DNA from: Cliona cf. orientalis
Taxonomy: Eukaryota > Porifera > Demospongiae > Clionaida > Clionaidae
Length of the DNA: 64,000 nt
Direction of reading: 5' to 3'
Assembly (NCBI GenBank): GCA_963930775.1
Contig: OZ005697.1
Coordinates: forward strand, 1,984,001 to 2,048,000
Below, piece by piece: positions 1 to 9,536 of this stretch (positions within the stretch are counted from its first letter, which is position 1; every line of letters starts with the position of its first letter). A program made the translations under genes and the position numbers. The notes beneath the pieces were generated by a model that ran no database searches, was not told the origin of the DNA, and saw only the letters and a list, made by a program, of their open reading frames with translations.

Positions 1-1690
1 AAACCCGTCCTACGGTATGCATTTTATCGGCTGTTTTTTGCCTTTAGTCATCGCTGTTTGTGCACAGTATCCTCCAGCTACAGCCATTTCAGAACGCTTA
101 TGCTGATTGTGACTGCAGAGCAAATAGCAAGCATGCACAACTGCAAAGCACAGTGTGGTCAGATGCGTGTCACATAAAATGATGTGGTGTACATTCCTAA
201 GGAACAAATGGAAGTATGTTCTTTCACCAGACGCCCTCTCTCTCTCAGAAAATTTTCACTACCTGCTCTTTGGCGAGCGTACAATCCCATTAAATGTTTG
301 GACTATCTTAATGATTATTATAACAATATACTATAGATAGGGAAATTCATAGCATTGTGGGGCGAGCCTGAGCGACAGCGAGCATGCAACAGTGATTTAT
401 GTTGCACCACACCCAACTATAAACTATGGGCTGCAGGATGCACGCTCTTAACCTGGCCTCTATTCTATAGTCTTCTACTGACTGTGTGGCTAGTAAATTC
501 TGTCTCTTACTGTTGGCCACTGGTGAGCTGAGGCTCCGATTGACAACCAACTCTGTCTTGCTCTTGCCTCCTACCCCCTGAAGCCTCAGTTCTGAGCTTT
601 TCGCTAGTATATGCTTTGTTCAGCGTTCATATTATGCATAGCACACATGAATGTAACTTTGTAAGTCGTTGAATTAGAGCAACATATATTATTATACGGA
701 ATGATGGACGTTGGGCGGGGCGTAACTAAGGACTGACGTACCATATATATCTCATTCACACAGTTCATACCCGTTTATAAATGTAGGGGTCGGTCAGGCT
801 TGCCTCAATTATGATGAATAATATTATTACTGCATTGTGAATATTACAAACATATTACTAGCCATCCAGTGGTCATGCTTCTCTAATCACAGGTAATTTG
901 CACTTAGAGCATCGCACAATACCTAATATCAACAAAGACTATAATTTTATTTGAAGGGGTCAATTAGGGCAGATGGTCAGGTGCTTAGCAGTGATTGATG
1001 TCTCAATCCATTGTCAGCTAGGCATACATAAAACCTTGGGTAGGGCGAGAAACTTCAATTTGCGTATGATGTAGGGACAAAATTAGTGGACTCAACATGC
1101 AAACTGGGAATCAAAATTGGATAGTCATTTCTCCTTCAGTACGATTTTGTGACCAATATTCAGGGTACAAATAAATATCAGACCCAGTTTGGCACTAGTT
1201 ACATATCATAACATTCACTACTCTGCAGACAAAAAATAATACTGCCCCCCCCCCATTAGGTGTGATATAATAGTTAGATACTGTTTAGGAGGTTTTTACA
1301 TGATTTAGAAGACGAAAGGGCTCAGTATAGAACCCCATTAGGTGTGATATAATAGTTAGATACTGTTTAGGAGGTTTTTACATGATTTAGAAGACAGAAG
1401 GGTTCAGTGTAGAATCCCGAGGGTTCTACTGAGCCCTGAGGTCTTCTAAATCACGTAGAACCGACTAAATAAGTGTCTAACTACTTTAGATCCTACCAAC
1501 ATTGCAAAAATTTTGTATATAAACAATTGCCTATAGGAAAAAACTAGCCATAGGCAAACAAAATATAGCTACCAGGTTTTTTATGGAGCTTACAAGTTTT
1601 TCATGGGGCTTACAAGGTTTTTAATGATCGAAGGATAGATGCTGCAGTTCAACCAATCAAATTACTGTGTTTGTAACAAGTAGGATCTAA
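1..1690. other. Non-coding stretch, no gene recognised
   Basis: I see only short random ORFs here, with no domain and no splice-consistent exon chain. The sequence is AT-rich, with a short C tract near 1,245. The only structure is the repeat cluster at 1,251-1,497, described separately. Confidence 0.6.
1251..1497. repeat. Two direct copies plus one inverted copy of an ~80-bp repeat
   Basis: A block containing TAGTTAGATACTGTTTAGG and ACATGATTTAGAAGAC occurs at about 1,251-1,332 and again at 1,333-1,417. At 1,418-1,497 the same block appears inverted and more diverged (GTCTTCTAAATCACGTAG). The arrangement could fold into a hairpin and looks like the remnant of a small inverted-repeat element that was tandemly copied. 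No coding content is evident. Confidence 0.7.
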
Positions 1691-1723
1691 TTATTTATAC
1701 GTAGACACTTGCAAAGCACATAC

Positions 1724-1902
1724 CTCTTTCCTCAGTGTCTTTCTCACTATTAGACTCGTTTGTACTCCTTTCTGAAGAATCATCCATTTGCATAGGATCA
1801 GGATCTTCCTCGTGCATAAGGTCATGTTCAGAGTGGCTTCCACCCAGTTCAGCTTGCGAGATAGGTCCTTCAGGGATATCATCCTTTGTAGTACCTTCCT
1901 TA
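1724..1902 (-). pseudogene. 3' part of a minus-strand coding exon split by the 6.4-kb transposon
   Basis: Reading on the minus strand from the transposon edge, the frame is open for about 60 residues (begins KEGTTKDD, then acidic and Ser-rich with EEDPDPMQMDDSS) and stops at a consensus splice donor, GAG|GTATGTGC, at 1,724/1,723. The other half of the exon lies on the far side of the element, ending at 8,281. If the element and one TTA copy are removed, the codons join without a shift (MKWMN then KEG). I do not recognise the protein. The low-complexity acidic content suggests a nuclear or linker region, but that is only an impression. Confidence 0.55.
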
Positions 1903-2102
1903 TGCACCTATCAATGTTACGCCCCACTACCCCCCGTGCGGGCTCTATAGGGGGATTTGTAGGGGAATTTTATACTTTTGTACCTGGAACCGCCCCGAGG
2001 GCGCAGGGGATTTGCAGTCAGCGCATTCCGAGATTGTGCTTACGTGTGCGCATGCGTATACGCCACGTGCTCTTTCATCGAAAGAGTGTCAGATCAGAAA
2101 AG

Positions 2103-3558
2103 ATGGACGTCGAGGTAGAGAAGACGGTGTTGGTGCGTCTGCAAACTTCTTCTGGCAGTCGCAATAGGCCCGTTACGTTCCGTGGCGGAAAAAAGGAACT
2201 TGCTTGCGCGACGAAGGAGAAGTTTAGCGACGTGCTTCTCAAGGATAGCGAGTTGTACTTTCAAATGAGGGATACTAGCTGGGGAATCGATGAATTTCTC
2301 GATATCCAAGATCAAGAAATACCTCAAAGAGCAGTTTTGAATGCGATAGAAACAAAAAAGGTGAGTATTCAAATAAAAGAGCTACCCGGATATTTATATA
2401 GCTCACTGTATGATACTGTGCTACCGTTGTACTGTATGTTTTATATTAAATATACAGCCAGAATCTGACTGTACCCAGCTGCAAAATGAAGTTGTTGTTC
2501 AGTCATCATCACCCCAGTCCGATGCTGGTCAGTCATCTCAGCAAGCTACCCCAACAGCCGCTCTGAACCAACCAAGAGTACCAGTTCAAACACGTCTTGA
2601 ATTTTCACCAACAGGCCTTACCTTGAATCGAGAACTACTTGGAGTGGAGGTGAGCAGTGAATGCATGTGTACATTGCCTATGTGTGGAAGGAATGGTGAA
2701 GCCTTGTGGTTATGTAAACTACCAATACTTGTCTGGCTTTAGGTGCATCTGTGTATGGTTTTGTCTGGCTTCGTGGGTGTGCTCATTGTTTTCAAATTGC
2801 ATTTTGATTTGTAGGAGCATGCCATCCCTACACTTGATGCTGATAGGGTACTAGATGAGGCCGAAATTCGAGAGCTTGCTATAATATACAAGAAAGAGTC
2901 ACTAAGAAAACTGACCGACTATCAAAAACAAATAAATGAGGTTGCACAGGGTATATGTATAAAAAATCCTACCATGCTTCGTAGTCGTCATAAACTACTG
3001 TTGGCAGCTCAAGAAGAAGTTAACAAAACCTACCAGTTTAAGAAGGGTAAAAGCCGTTCAAAACGTCACTCAGAACAAAGTGATCCTGGTGGCTCAAAAC
3101 AAAAGCGGAAAAAGCTAAATAAAGAGTTTAGAATTGAAAGAATGAAAACGGTTGAAGATGAGATCAAGCATTTGAAGGATCGTATGTCGTACAAAGAGAA
3201 AAGACGACAGATGGCTGAGGATCAGAGAAACTACAAGTTGTGCGATGACATAACAGAAGAAATTTCAGCTTTGTCGAAGGAGTGTCGTACATTGGAACTA
3301 GAATTAAAGGAGCTCACCAAAAAAGACACTAGATCGAAGGGTTACTATTCCAAGAAGAAATCACTGTCTTCTACTTCCTCCGACAACTCAGCATTTAGTC
3401 CTCAGCCACGGTCAGAGTCTGGAACAGAAAGTGCTAATGAGAGTCACGATACGGTGTTACTATCCGGTGATGATGATGACCTGATTGCAGAGGGTGACGA
3501 GTCTTTTCACAAGGGCCTCCCTGTTGTGGACAATCAGGGAGGCCAACCAGCGAATTGA
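2103..3558 (+). CDS. Transposon ORF 1: basic/coiled-coil protein, three exons
   Basis: The exon model is 2,103-2,360, 2,458-2,649 and 2,815-3,558, all phase 0, with GTGAGT and GTGAGC donors and CAG/TAG acceptors. It gives about 397 residues. The start ATG at 2,103 follows a purine-rich context. Exon 1 is a compact N-terminal region. Exon 2 is Gln/Ser-rich. Exon 3 has a Lys/Arg-rich patch and a predicted coiled coil of about 60 residues (EDEIKHLKDRMSYKEKRRQ...), then a Ser-rich and acidic end. I do not recognise a named domain. It may be an accessory DNA-binding protein or the N-terminal part of the transposase: the next ORF overlaps in another frame with no ATG at its start, so a frame change or an unrecognised intron near 3,498-3,558 may join the two. 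Confidence 0.6.
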
Positions 3559-6500
3559 TTGATATTTATAAACTGTACAGTACTGTGGACCTTAGTAACT
3601 ACGAACAACAATCAGATAGTGTATCAGTAAGTAAATTAACTCAATTATCTCTAAAAGAGTATTGCCAGGCCCGTAAAGCTTACTGTTCTTTGTACCATAA
3701 AAAGACTTTTTGTCCGGAATGCACAAATATGATCAAAGCTGCTGAAGTAATACAAGAAGTTGGCATATGTACTTTGTCCTCTGTATTTAAAACTGTCTTC
3801 CCAGAAGTCACGTACCATACTCCCTATGCTAAGAGACGGTTACTACAGATGCCTGTTGTTGCAATTCGTATCCAGGAACCATCAAGTGGCAGAGCTGAAA
3901 TTCATATTATGGAATTGATTAGTGGTGTTGATTACTTGAAACTTAGTCATTTTCTTAATGCATGTGCAAACAAAAAGAGCACACCGACGCCGTCAATGTC
4001 GAAAGCAGAGCTGAAGGAACTACTTCACCTGGCTCAAAGTGACAAGGAACGGGAGCTTGTACGATACACTGCATTTAGAGCTTCAGGATTGACTAAAACA
4101 GGTGCTCAAAAGCACTTTGGATTTCAAAACCTTCCAGAGCGTATTGCCAGGGTAGAAGAGAGTTTAAAAGAAGTAGCTCGCATACGGGACTGTATTGACA
4201 GTCTAAGTAAAGTGCAAGAAGATGCATTACTTCAGTCTATGGGAATTAATCCTGGTGGTGATAGCTCAGAGGAATGTACTGATAGTGACGAAGACCAAAA
4301 TAGTGAAAGTGACAATCCATCTGCAGATTTACTTACTTTGCCTACTGATGAAGAGCTACTGCAGTTTCTGAAGCAGTCAAGATGTAATTGGTTTGAATTA
4401 GTAGATCATGTAGTGAAGAGAAGTGATAACTGTGAAGAAGCTACTATTACTCAATTAGAAAAGGTATTTCCTCATGTGATGGCTCTGGATTTGAGTAACA
4501 GTGAGAAATGTTTGATTGAGCAATCCCACCAAGCATTTAATTTGGACTACAGCAATTCTCATTCAGTTGAACGTGAAGCAAATGCTCTAAATGGATTAAT
4601 CGTGACTGACTCAGAGAGTGATGACCCTGATACTTATCTGGAGGTTCATGACTTATGCAGTGCCAAAGCTCAAGCCCTTATCACAAAGAAGAGAAAATCT
4701 ATTAGGCGGCGAGCAAGGTATCTAAAGTCAAAGCACATTGCTGAGAGGAATTTTTTAGCTCGAAAAGTATCCCATCAGGTGAGAGGTATATTGAAGGAGT
4801 ATCCTAATATAGGTCAAGAGATAGAAAGTTTTGTTCAGGAGGCCAATATTGGCGCTGATGCCTGGCGGAGGACAGGTGTTCTCACGTTCGATGGAAACAC
4901 TCGTGTCAAGGCCAAGGTCACCTATGAGAGAATCAGGCAACACTTGATGAAGGTATACCAGCGTAAATTTTCGTTTGGTACTGTAGTCCAACTGTGCATT
5001 GCACGAAACAAACGCCGCCTGTCAGCATCCAGATACAAAGGTGTAGCTAAAGTTACTTCAAGACGTGCCCGCAAGGGCTTCATGCTCAAATTTAATCCTG
5101 ATGCTCACTGGAGCTCTGCTTTGTACCGTAGCTTGAATCATCTTCAGTATCAGGATGGCCGACACATCTTGAATGTCAATAGAGACGATGCTGCTGGCTT
5201 TCGCCTCGATACAATGACTACTCATCGCCTCCATCGTACCCCCATGGTGCAAGACTCGCTTGCCAAGACAACCTATACGGACTATGTTAACAAGTACAAA
5301 GCAGTCCTGCAAACTACTTCTTATAACTTCACAGGAACGAACACTACTGCAGAGGTCTGTGCTGGGATTGTTAAACCGACTGGTGTTTTCCCTAAGAATC
5401 CTGCTCAGCATTCTGCGGATTTTGAGCTATTGGAGAAAACCACTGAGGTTGGGCCAGCATTCATCAACCCTATTACAGGTATGTATTTCATACATCACTC
5501 TACCCACTTTCACATACCCTAAGGAATTGATACACATGGTCATAACACATGTATTTCATACATCCCCATCCCACTTCACATACCCTAAGGAATTGATACA
5601 CATGGTCATAACACATGTATTTCATACATCCCCATCCCGCTTCACATACCCTAAAGAATTGATACACATGGTCATAACACATGTATTTCATACATCCCCA
5701 TCCCGCTTCACATACCCTAAGGAATTGAGTATACATGGTCATAATACATGTATTTTGTACATCCCCATACCACTCCTTGTACCCTAAGGAATTGATCATA
5801 ACACATGTATTTCGTGCATCCCCACCTCATTCCACATACCCTGAGTATACATGGTCATAACATTGTGGTCTTTCTTCTAATACATGTAGGTGAATACAAA
5901 TCCATTGAATGCATCAGGGTAGATGGCGCCTCTGATGAAGGACCCGGACATGAAGAGATTCAATTCATGTGGGCAGCGAGGCACCTATCCAAGGGCACCA
6001 TAGCAACCCTTGTTACTGCTCGCAACAGTGGTTCCAGCTACCTGAATCGAGTAGAACTTCAAAATGGATGTCTTGCAGTTGCACATGCTAATGTGTTTAT
6101 CCCTTCAACCCTCGGAGGATCGTGCATGGATGGAAATACACTAAATAAAGAGAAGTATGAAAGGAATATGAATTTAGCAACTGATGTATACATTAATCGA
6201 GTCAATGAATGCTCATGTGGGGATACAGTCATCCATCTCTATCGAGGAGCTGATTCTAGTGAGCAACAAACCACCCGTGCATACCTTTTGCAGTATCTAA
6301 AGGGTTCTAAACAACAGGTTGAAAAGCTTAAGAAGGAGAAACCAAATCTCTATGCTTATTTTGAGCAGGTGTGGAAGATCAGACAAAGTCACAGTGTGCC
6401 AAATCTCCCAGGGCAATATGCTTTCGTTCTGATTTGCTGCCTAAACACTCAATGCAGCCATCCAATATGTAAAAAAGGAGACCTATCTGAACTACCAAAA

Positions 6501-7046
6501 TGGTATGACGGTGGACCATCAATTTCTACCTTTCCCCTCCCCATTCCAGACCCACAGCGTTGCTGGGGAAGCAGCAATTGCACCGATTGCAGTGGACCGT
6601 GTACTGGCCATTTTTTGAAACCTATGGATGCTTTAAGTTCATCACTGAGTCCTATGGTACCACCATCTGTTATCCTCAAGGAAGCCTTTGATGCACTGGA
6701 AAAGTATCCTCCTGAGGAATCATTGTACTTGCAACTTGCTCAGAGAACACTCCTTAAAGTTGAAGAAGTTAAAATTTGGTTAGAACACTTGAATACCATC
6801 AAGCAGAATAGAAAAAGAGGAGCTGCAAAGGCTGCTGAAACTAGGAAGAGGAAAGCCCGGGAGAAACAGAAAGCAACAAAGCAAGGAAGTGAGTACTACT
6901 GTGGGGCTTGCCATGAGCCCTACCTTGAGTTCACTGAGGCCGAGGAACAGTGGATTGGCTGTGAATCGTGTGACACATGGTACCATTTTGTTTGTCTGGG
7001 CATTACAGTTGCCCCCGAAGAATTTTTGTGTGAAAAATGCAGATAA
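3498..7046 (+). CDS. Putative DDE-type transposase with C-terminal PHD finger, two exons
   Basis: The frame opens at 3,498 with no early ATG and runs to a donor at 5,478 (ACAG|GTATGT). It resumes at 5,890 after TGTAG and ends with TAA at 7,046. Splicing restores frame (split Gly codon), giving about 1,030 residues. Possible catalytic acidic residues lie in NRDDAAGFRLD, IRVDGASDEGP and YLNRVELQNG, an order compatible with a DDE RNase-H-like fold; this is inference. The last 50 residues are a clear PHD finger: CGAC, then CESCDTWYH, then CEKC, matching C4HC3 spacing. A basic stretch (RKRGAAKAAETRKRKAREK) precedes it. The gene lies between TIRs, so transposition is the likely role. Most of the ORF is undamaged, suggesting recent activity. 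I cannot name the superfamily. Confidence 0.7.
5484..5868 (+). repeat. ~65-bp minisatellite inside the transposase intron
   Basis: About five to six tandem copies of a unit containing CACATACCCTAAGGAATTG and GGTCATAACACATGTATTTC fill the intron between the donor at 5,479 and the acceptor before 5,890. The first copy begins at the donor itself (GTATGTATTTCATACATC), so the array grew out of the intron start. The last copies are degenerate. Confidence 0.9.
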
Positions 7047-7229
7047 TTATAGCTTCTGTAGTCCTTGTTAATTGTAGTATTAACAATTACTATTATTGAG
7101 AAGAACATAACACTTCAAATCTTGATATTATACCTGTATATAGAAATGTGTGCATTTGTGTGTGAAATATGACAAATCCCCTATCAACCCCCTACCAACC
7201 CCCGGGGTGGCTATAGTATGGAAGCCGAG

Positions 7230-8125
7230 AAGTGCAATTTCCCGCACGACGCCCATTTCCGCATGCGGAGGGCCAGCTCCGCATGCGGACGTACGTTCTC
7301 CACGTGCGGAGAGCCAGCTCCGCATGCGGAGACCCTGCTCCGCATGCGGGGGTGTCTTCTCCGTGTGCGGAGACCCTGCTCCGCATGCGGAGCAGGGTCT
7401 GCGCACGCCGAGAAGTGCATCTCCGCATGCGGAGCAGGGTCTCCGCACGCCGAGAAGTGCACCTCCGCATGCGGAGGTACGTCTCCGCACGCCGAGAAGT
7501 GCATCTCCGCATGCGGAGCAGGGTCTCCGCACGCCGAGAAGTGCATCTCCGCATGCGGAAGTACGTCTCCGCACGCCGAGAAGTGCATCTCCGCATGCGG
7601 AGGTACGTCTCCGCACGCCGAAAAGTGCATCTCCGCATGCGGAGCAGGGTCTCCGCACGCCGAGAAGTGCATCTCCGCATGCGGAGCAGGGTCTCCGCAC
7701 GCCGAGAAGTGCATCTCCGCATGCGGAAGTACGTCTCCGCACGCCGAGAAGGGCATCTCCGCATGCGGAGGTACGTCTCCGCACGCCGAAAAGTGCATCT
7801 CCGCATGCGGAGCAGGGTCTCCGCACGCCGAGAAGTGCATCTCCGCATGCGGAGGCACGTCTCCGCACGCCGAGAAGTGCATTTCCGCACGAGGAAAACG
7901 TTTGCCCGCGTGCGGGGGTGCGTTTCCGCACGCGGAGAACGTTTGCCCGCGTGCGGAGCTGGCTCTCCGCATGCGGAGAACGTTTGCCCGCATGCGGAGC
8001 TGGCTCTCCGCACGCGGAGAACGTTTGCCCGCGTGCGGAGCTGGCTCTCCGCACGCGGAGAACGTACGTCCGCATGCGGAGCTGGCCCTCCGCATGCGGA
8101 AATGGGCGTCGTGCGGGAAATTGCA
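7230..8125. repeat. GC-rich palindromic minisatellite at the right end of the transposon
   Basis: Roughly twenty repeats of a ~43-bp unit are built around the perfect palindrome CTCCGCATGCGGAG. They alternate with GGTCTCCGCACGCCGAGAAG blocks. From about 7,880 on, a variant family with GAACGTTTGCCCGC takes over. The array is far richer in G+C and CpG than the surroundings. It has almost no stop codons on either strand, which creates several 300-codon artefactual ORFs. Its position beside the TIR suggests subterminal repeats that bind the transposase, possibly through hairpins. Confidence 0.9.
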
Positions 8126-8280
8126 CTTCTCGGCTTCCACACTATAGGAGGTTTATAGGGGATTGTTTTTCTTGAACACTCCCAGTGGGCGGGGATTTGA
8201 AATAAAGGCAGTGCAAATCCCCACCTAATCCCCTATATGCCCCGCACGGGGGGTATAGGGGCTTGACATTGATAGGTGCA

Positions 8281-8416
8281 TTATTCATCCATTTCATGAG
8301 CATGTTAAACTTTTCGAAATCACCTGCAGAAGCAATATTTCCGCTGCCTGAGGAGTCACTGTGCTGTTTCGAAAATAATTTTCAAGAAACTGGTTGAACA
8401 TAGCTTTGGTGTCCAT
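8281..8416 (-). pseudogene. 5' part of the minus-strand exon split by the 6.4-kb transposon
   Basis: On the minus strand an ATG at 8,416-8,414 starts MDTKAMFNQFLENYF. A second frame then carries SKQHSDSSGSGNIASAGDF and runs open to MKWMN at the transposon edge (8,283). The two parts are one nucleotide out of frame at a T-run (TTTTCG), so there is either a 1-nt deletion, a sequence error, or a real start elsewhere. The frame at the edge joins the frame of the segment at 1,724-1,902. The start faces the plus-strand ORF at 8,753 across a 340-bp gap. Function is not recognised. Confidence 0.5.
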
Positions 8417-8752
8417 TGCTGGAGCGACCTGCAACAACCACTGCTGCAACAAAAAAATGGAGGACAAGCAGTTTAATATCTATCACTCGGGACCACGTTG
8501 CACGTAAGGGTCTGGCTCCGCGAGACTAGGACCACGTGTGGCTATATAAACGTATAATATAATTTTGACAAATCGATTACCTAGTATTGTCAGCCATTCA
8601 GATGCACACAGTGATTAATTTGCACGGCGATCAGACACCATTTACACTTCTTTCTTCTGCAAGACATTTCAAAACATATCATCACATGATGAGCGCATGA
8701 TTCTCACGTGTTACGTATGGCTTGTGCGCATGCGCTTATACGTTAACCTGCC
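8417..8752. promoter_or_regulatory. Head-to-head spacer, possible bidirectional promoter
   Basis: The interval separates a minus-strand start (8,416) from a plus-strand start (8,753). It contains CACGTG-type E-box words (ACCACGTGTGG near 8,531; CTCACGTGTT near 8,702), a TATATAAACG stretch near 8,543 and a CpG-containing GCGCATGCGC palindrome shortly before the plus-strand ATG. A shared promoter is an inference from the geometry. Confidence 0.35.
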
Positions 8753-9016
8753 ATGGTGCGGTATAGGAAACACATGAGTGAAACGGTCCAAGAGTGGCGA
8801 CTTGAAATCATTTCTGCTGTTCCATTGAGCCCAGATCCCGAATACTTTACCATGTATGAAGACCTGCATATCCCTGATCCTTTCAAAGATACCATTCCAG
8901 AATGTATTGAAAGTGCAGTAACCATCAAAGATCCCTTCCAGTCATATCTTGACCAAGGTCTATCAATCAGTGAACCAAAGAGGAAGAGGCTACGACCCAC
9001 ATCAATGATAATTTAA
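8753..9016 (+). CDS. Small ORF (87 aa), possibly the first exon of the TNP2-element gene
   Basis: The ATG at 8,753 (CCATGG context) opens an 87-codon frame with non-random composition: SETVQEWRLEIISAVPLSPD, then DPFKDTIPE and a basic end KRKRLRP that resembles a nuclear localisation signal. It ends at TAA 9,014-9,016. It lies 520 bp upstream of the first TNP2 exon on the same strand. It may be a separate small gene or an N-terminal exon, but I found no convincing donor that joins it to the acceptor at 9,536. I do not recognise a domain. Confidence 0.4.
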   Translation: MVRYRKHMSETVQEWRLEIISAVPLSPDPEYFTMYEDLHIPDPFKDTIPECIESAVTIKDPFQSYLDQGLSISEPKRKRLRPTSMII

Positions 9017-9536
9017 TACTTGTTGCTTGGAATGTATTAAACCAATATAAAAATTCTGTAGCTAATTGCTCCACAAGTTACATAGCGATAATAGCATAAT
9101 AATTGTAATTAGGTACTATGATAAGTCAGGACTTCTTGGGGGGGGGGGGGGGGGGGGAGGACAAGGGAGTGCTCATCCCCCCTTGCCCCCCTTGTAAAGG
9201 TAGTATTATCACACGCAAAAAGCCAAGAAATCGCCTTAATATGAATGATAAGAGCTTCATAATTTAGTGCCTGGGCCCGGAGTGCACTAGAAGCGATCGC
9301 AGGGAGTTCAAAAAATTCCTGGGGGAGCATGCCCCCAGATCTCCCTAGAGATCGTGTGCTTACATACATGGAAAATATTCTTTCCCCCCCCCTTGATCTC
9401 ATACTAGCTTGCTGTGCACCCAACCCACACAACCCCCCCTCCCCCCCCCCCCCCCCCCCCCCCCCGGGAAACTTCTAAATGAGCTGAGGCCTGTTCGGGC
9501 GTGGCTCATTACAGCTTTTTTTACCATTTCATTCAG
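9017..9536. other. Non-coding spacer with long G and C homopolymers
   Basis: A G-tract at about 9,138-9,158 and a C-tract at about 9,426-9,465 bracket a segment that contains the palindrome TGGGGGAGCATGCCCCCA near 9,319. The bracketed segment resembles a short inverted-repeat insertion, but clean ends cannot be drawn. The segment ends in a pyrimidine-rich acceptor (TTTTTTTACCATTTCATTCAG) for the next exon. Confidence 0.5.

Larger units (their letters stand above)
1903..8280. mobile_element. 6.4-kb TIR DNA transposon with PHD-containing transposase candidate
   Basis: The ends are perfect inverted repeats: TGCACCTATCAATGT at 1,903-1,917 and its complement at 8,266-8,280. The similarity continues imperfectly inward through a GC-rich stretch (CCCCCCGTGCGGG). 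The element is flanked by TTA on both sides (1,900-1,902 and 8,281-8,283), read as a 3-bp target duplication. Inside are a coiled-coil ORF (2,103-3,558), a large two-exon transposase-like gene (about 3,498-7,046) and a GC-rich palindromic minisatellite (7,230-8,125) next to the right end. TTA target duplications are known for PIF/Harbinger, and other superfamilies also make 3-bp duplications. The protein does not look like a Harbinger transposase, so I leave the superfamily open. Confidence 0.85.

Noticed and set aside
5260-5799. ORFs spanning the intron minisatellite on both strands
   Set aside because: They run from the transposase exon into the ~65-bp repeat in the wrong frame. The splice donor at 5,478 and acceptor at 5,889 explain the region better.
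7128-8175. Five overlapping 300-codon ORFs on both strands
   Set aside because: They are all translations of the palindromic minisatellite. The repeat lacks stop codons in most frames, composition is purely repetitive, and no start context or splice structure supports a gene.
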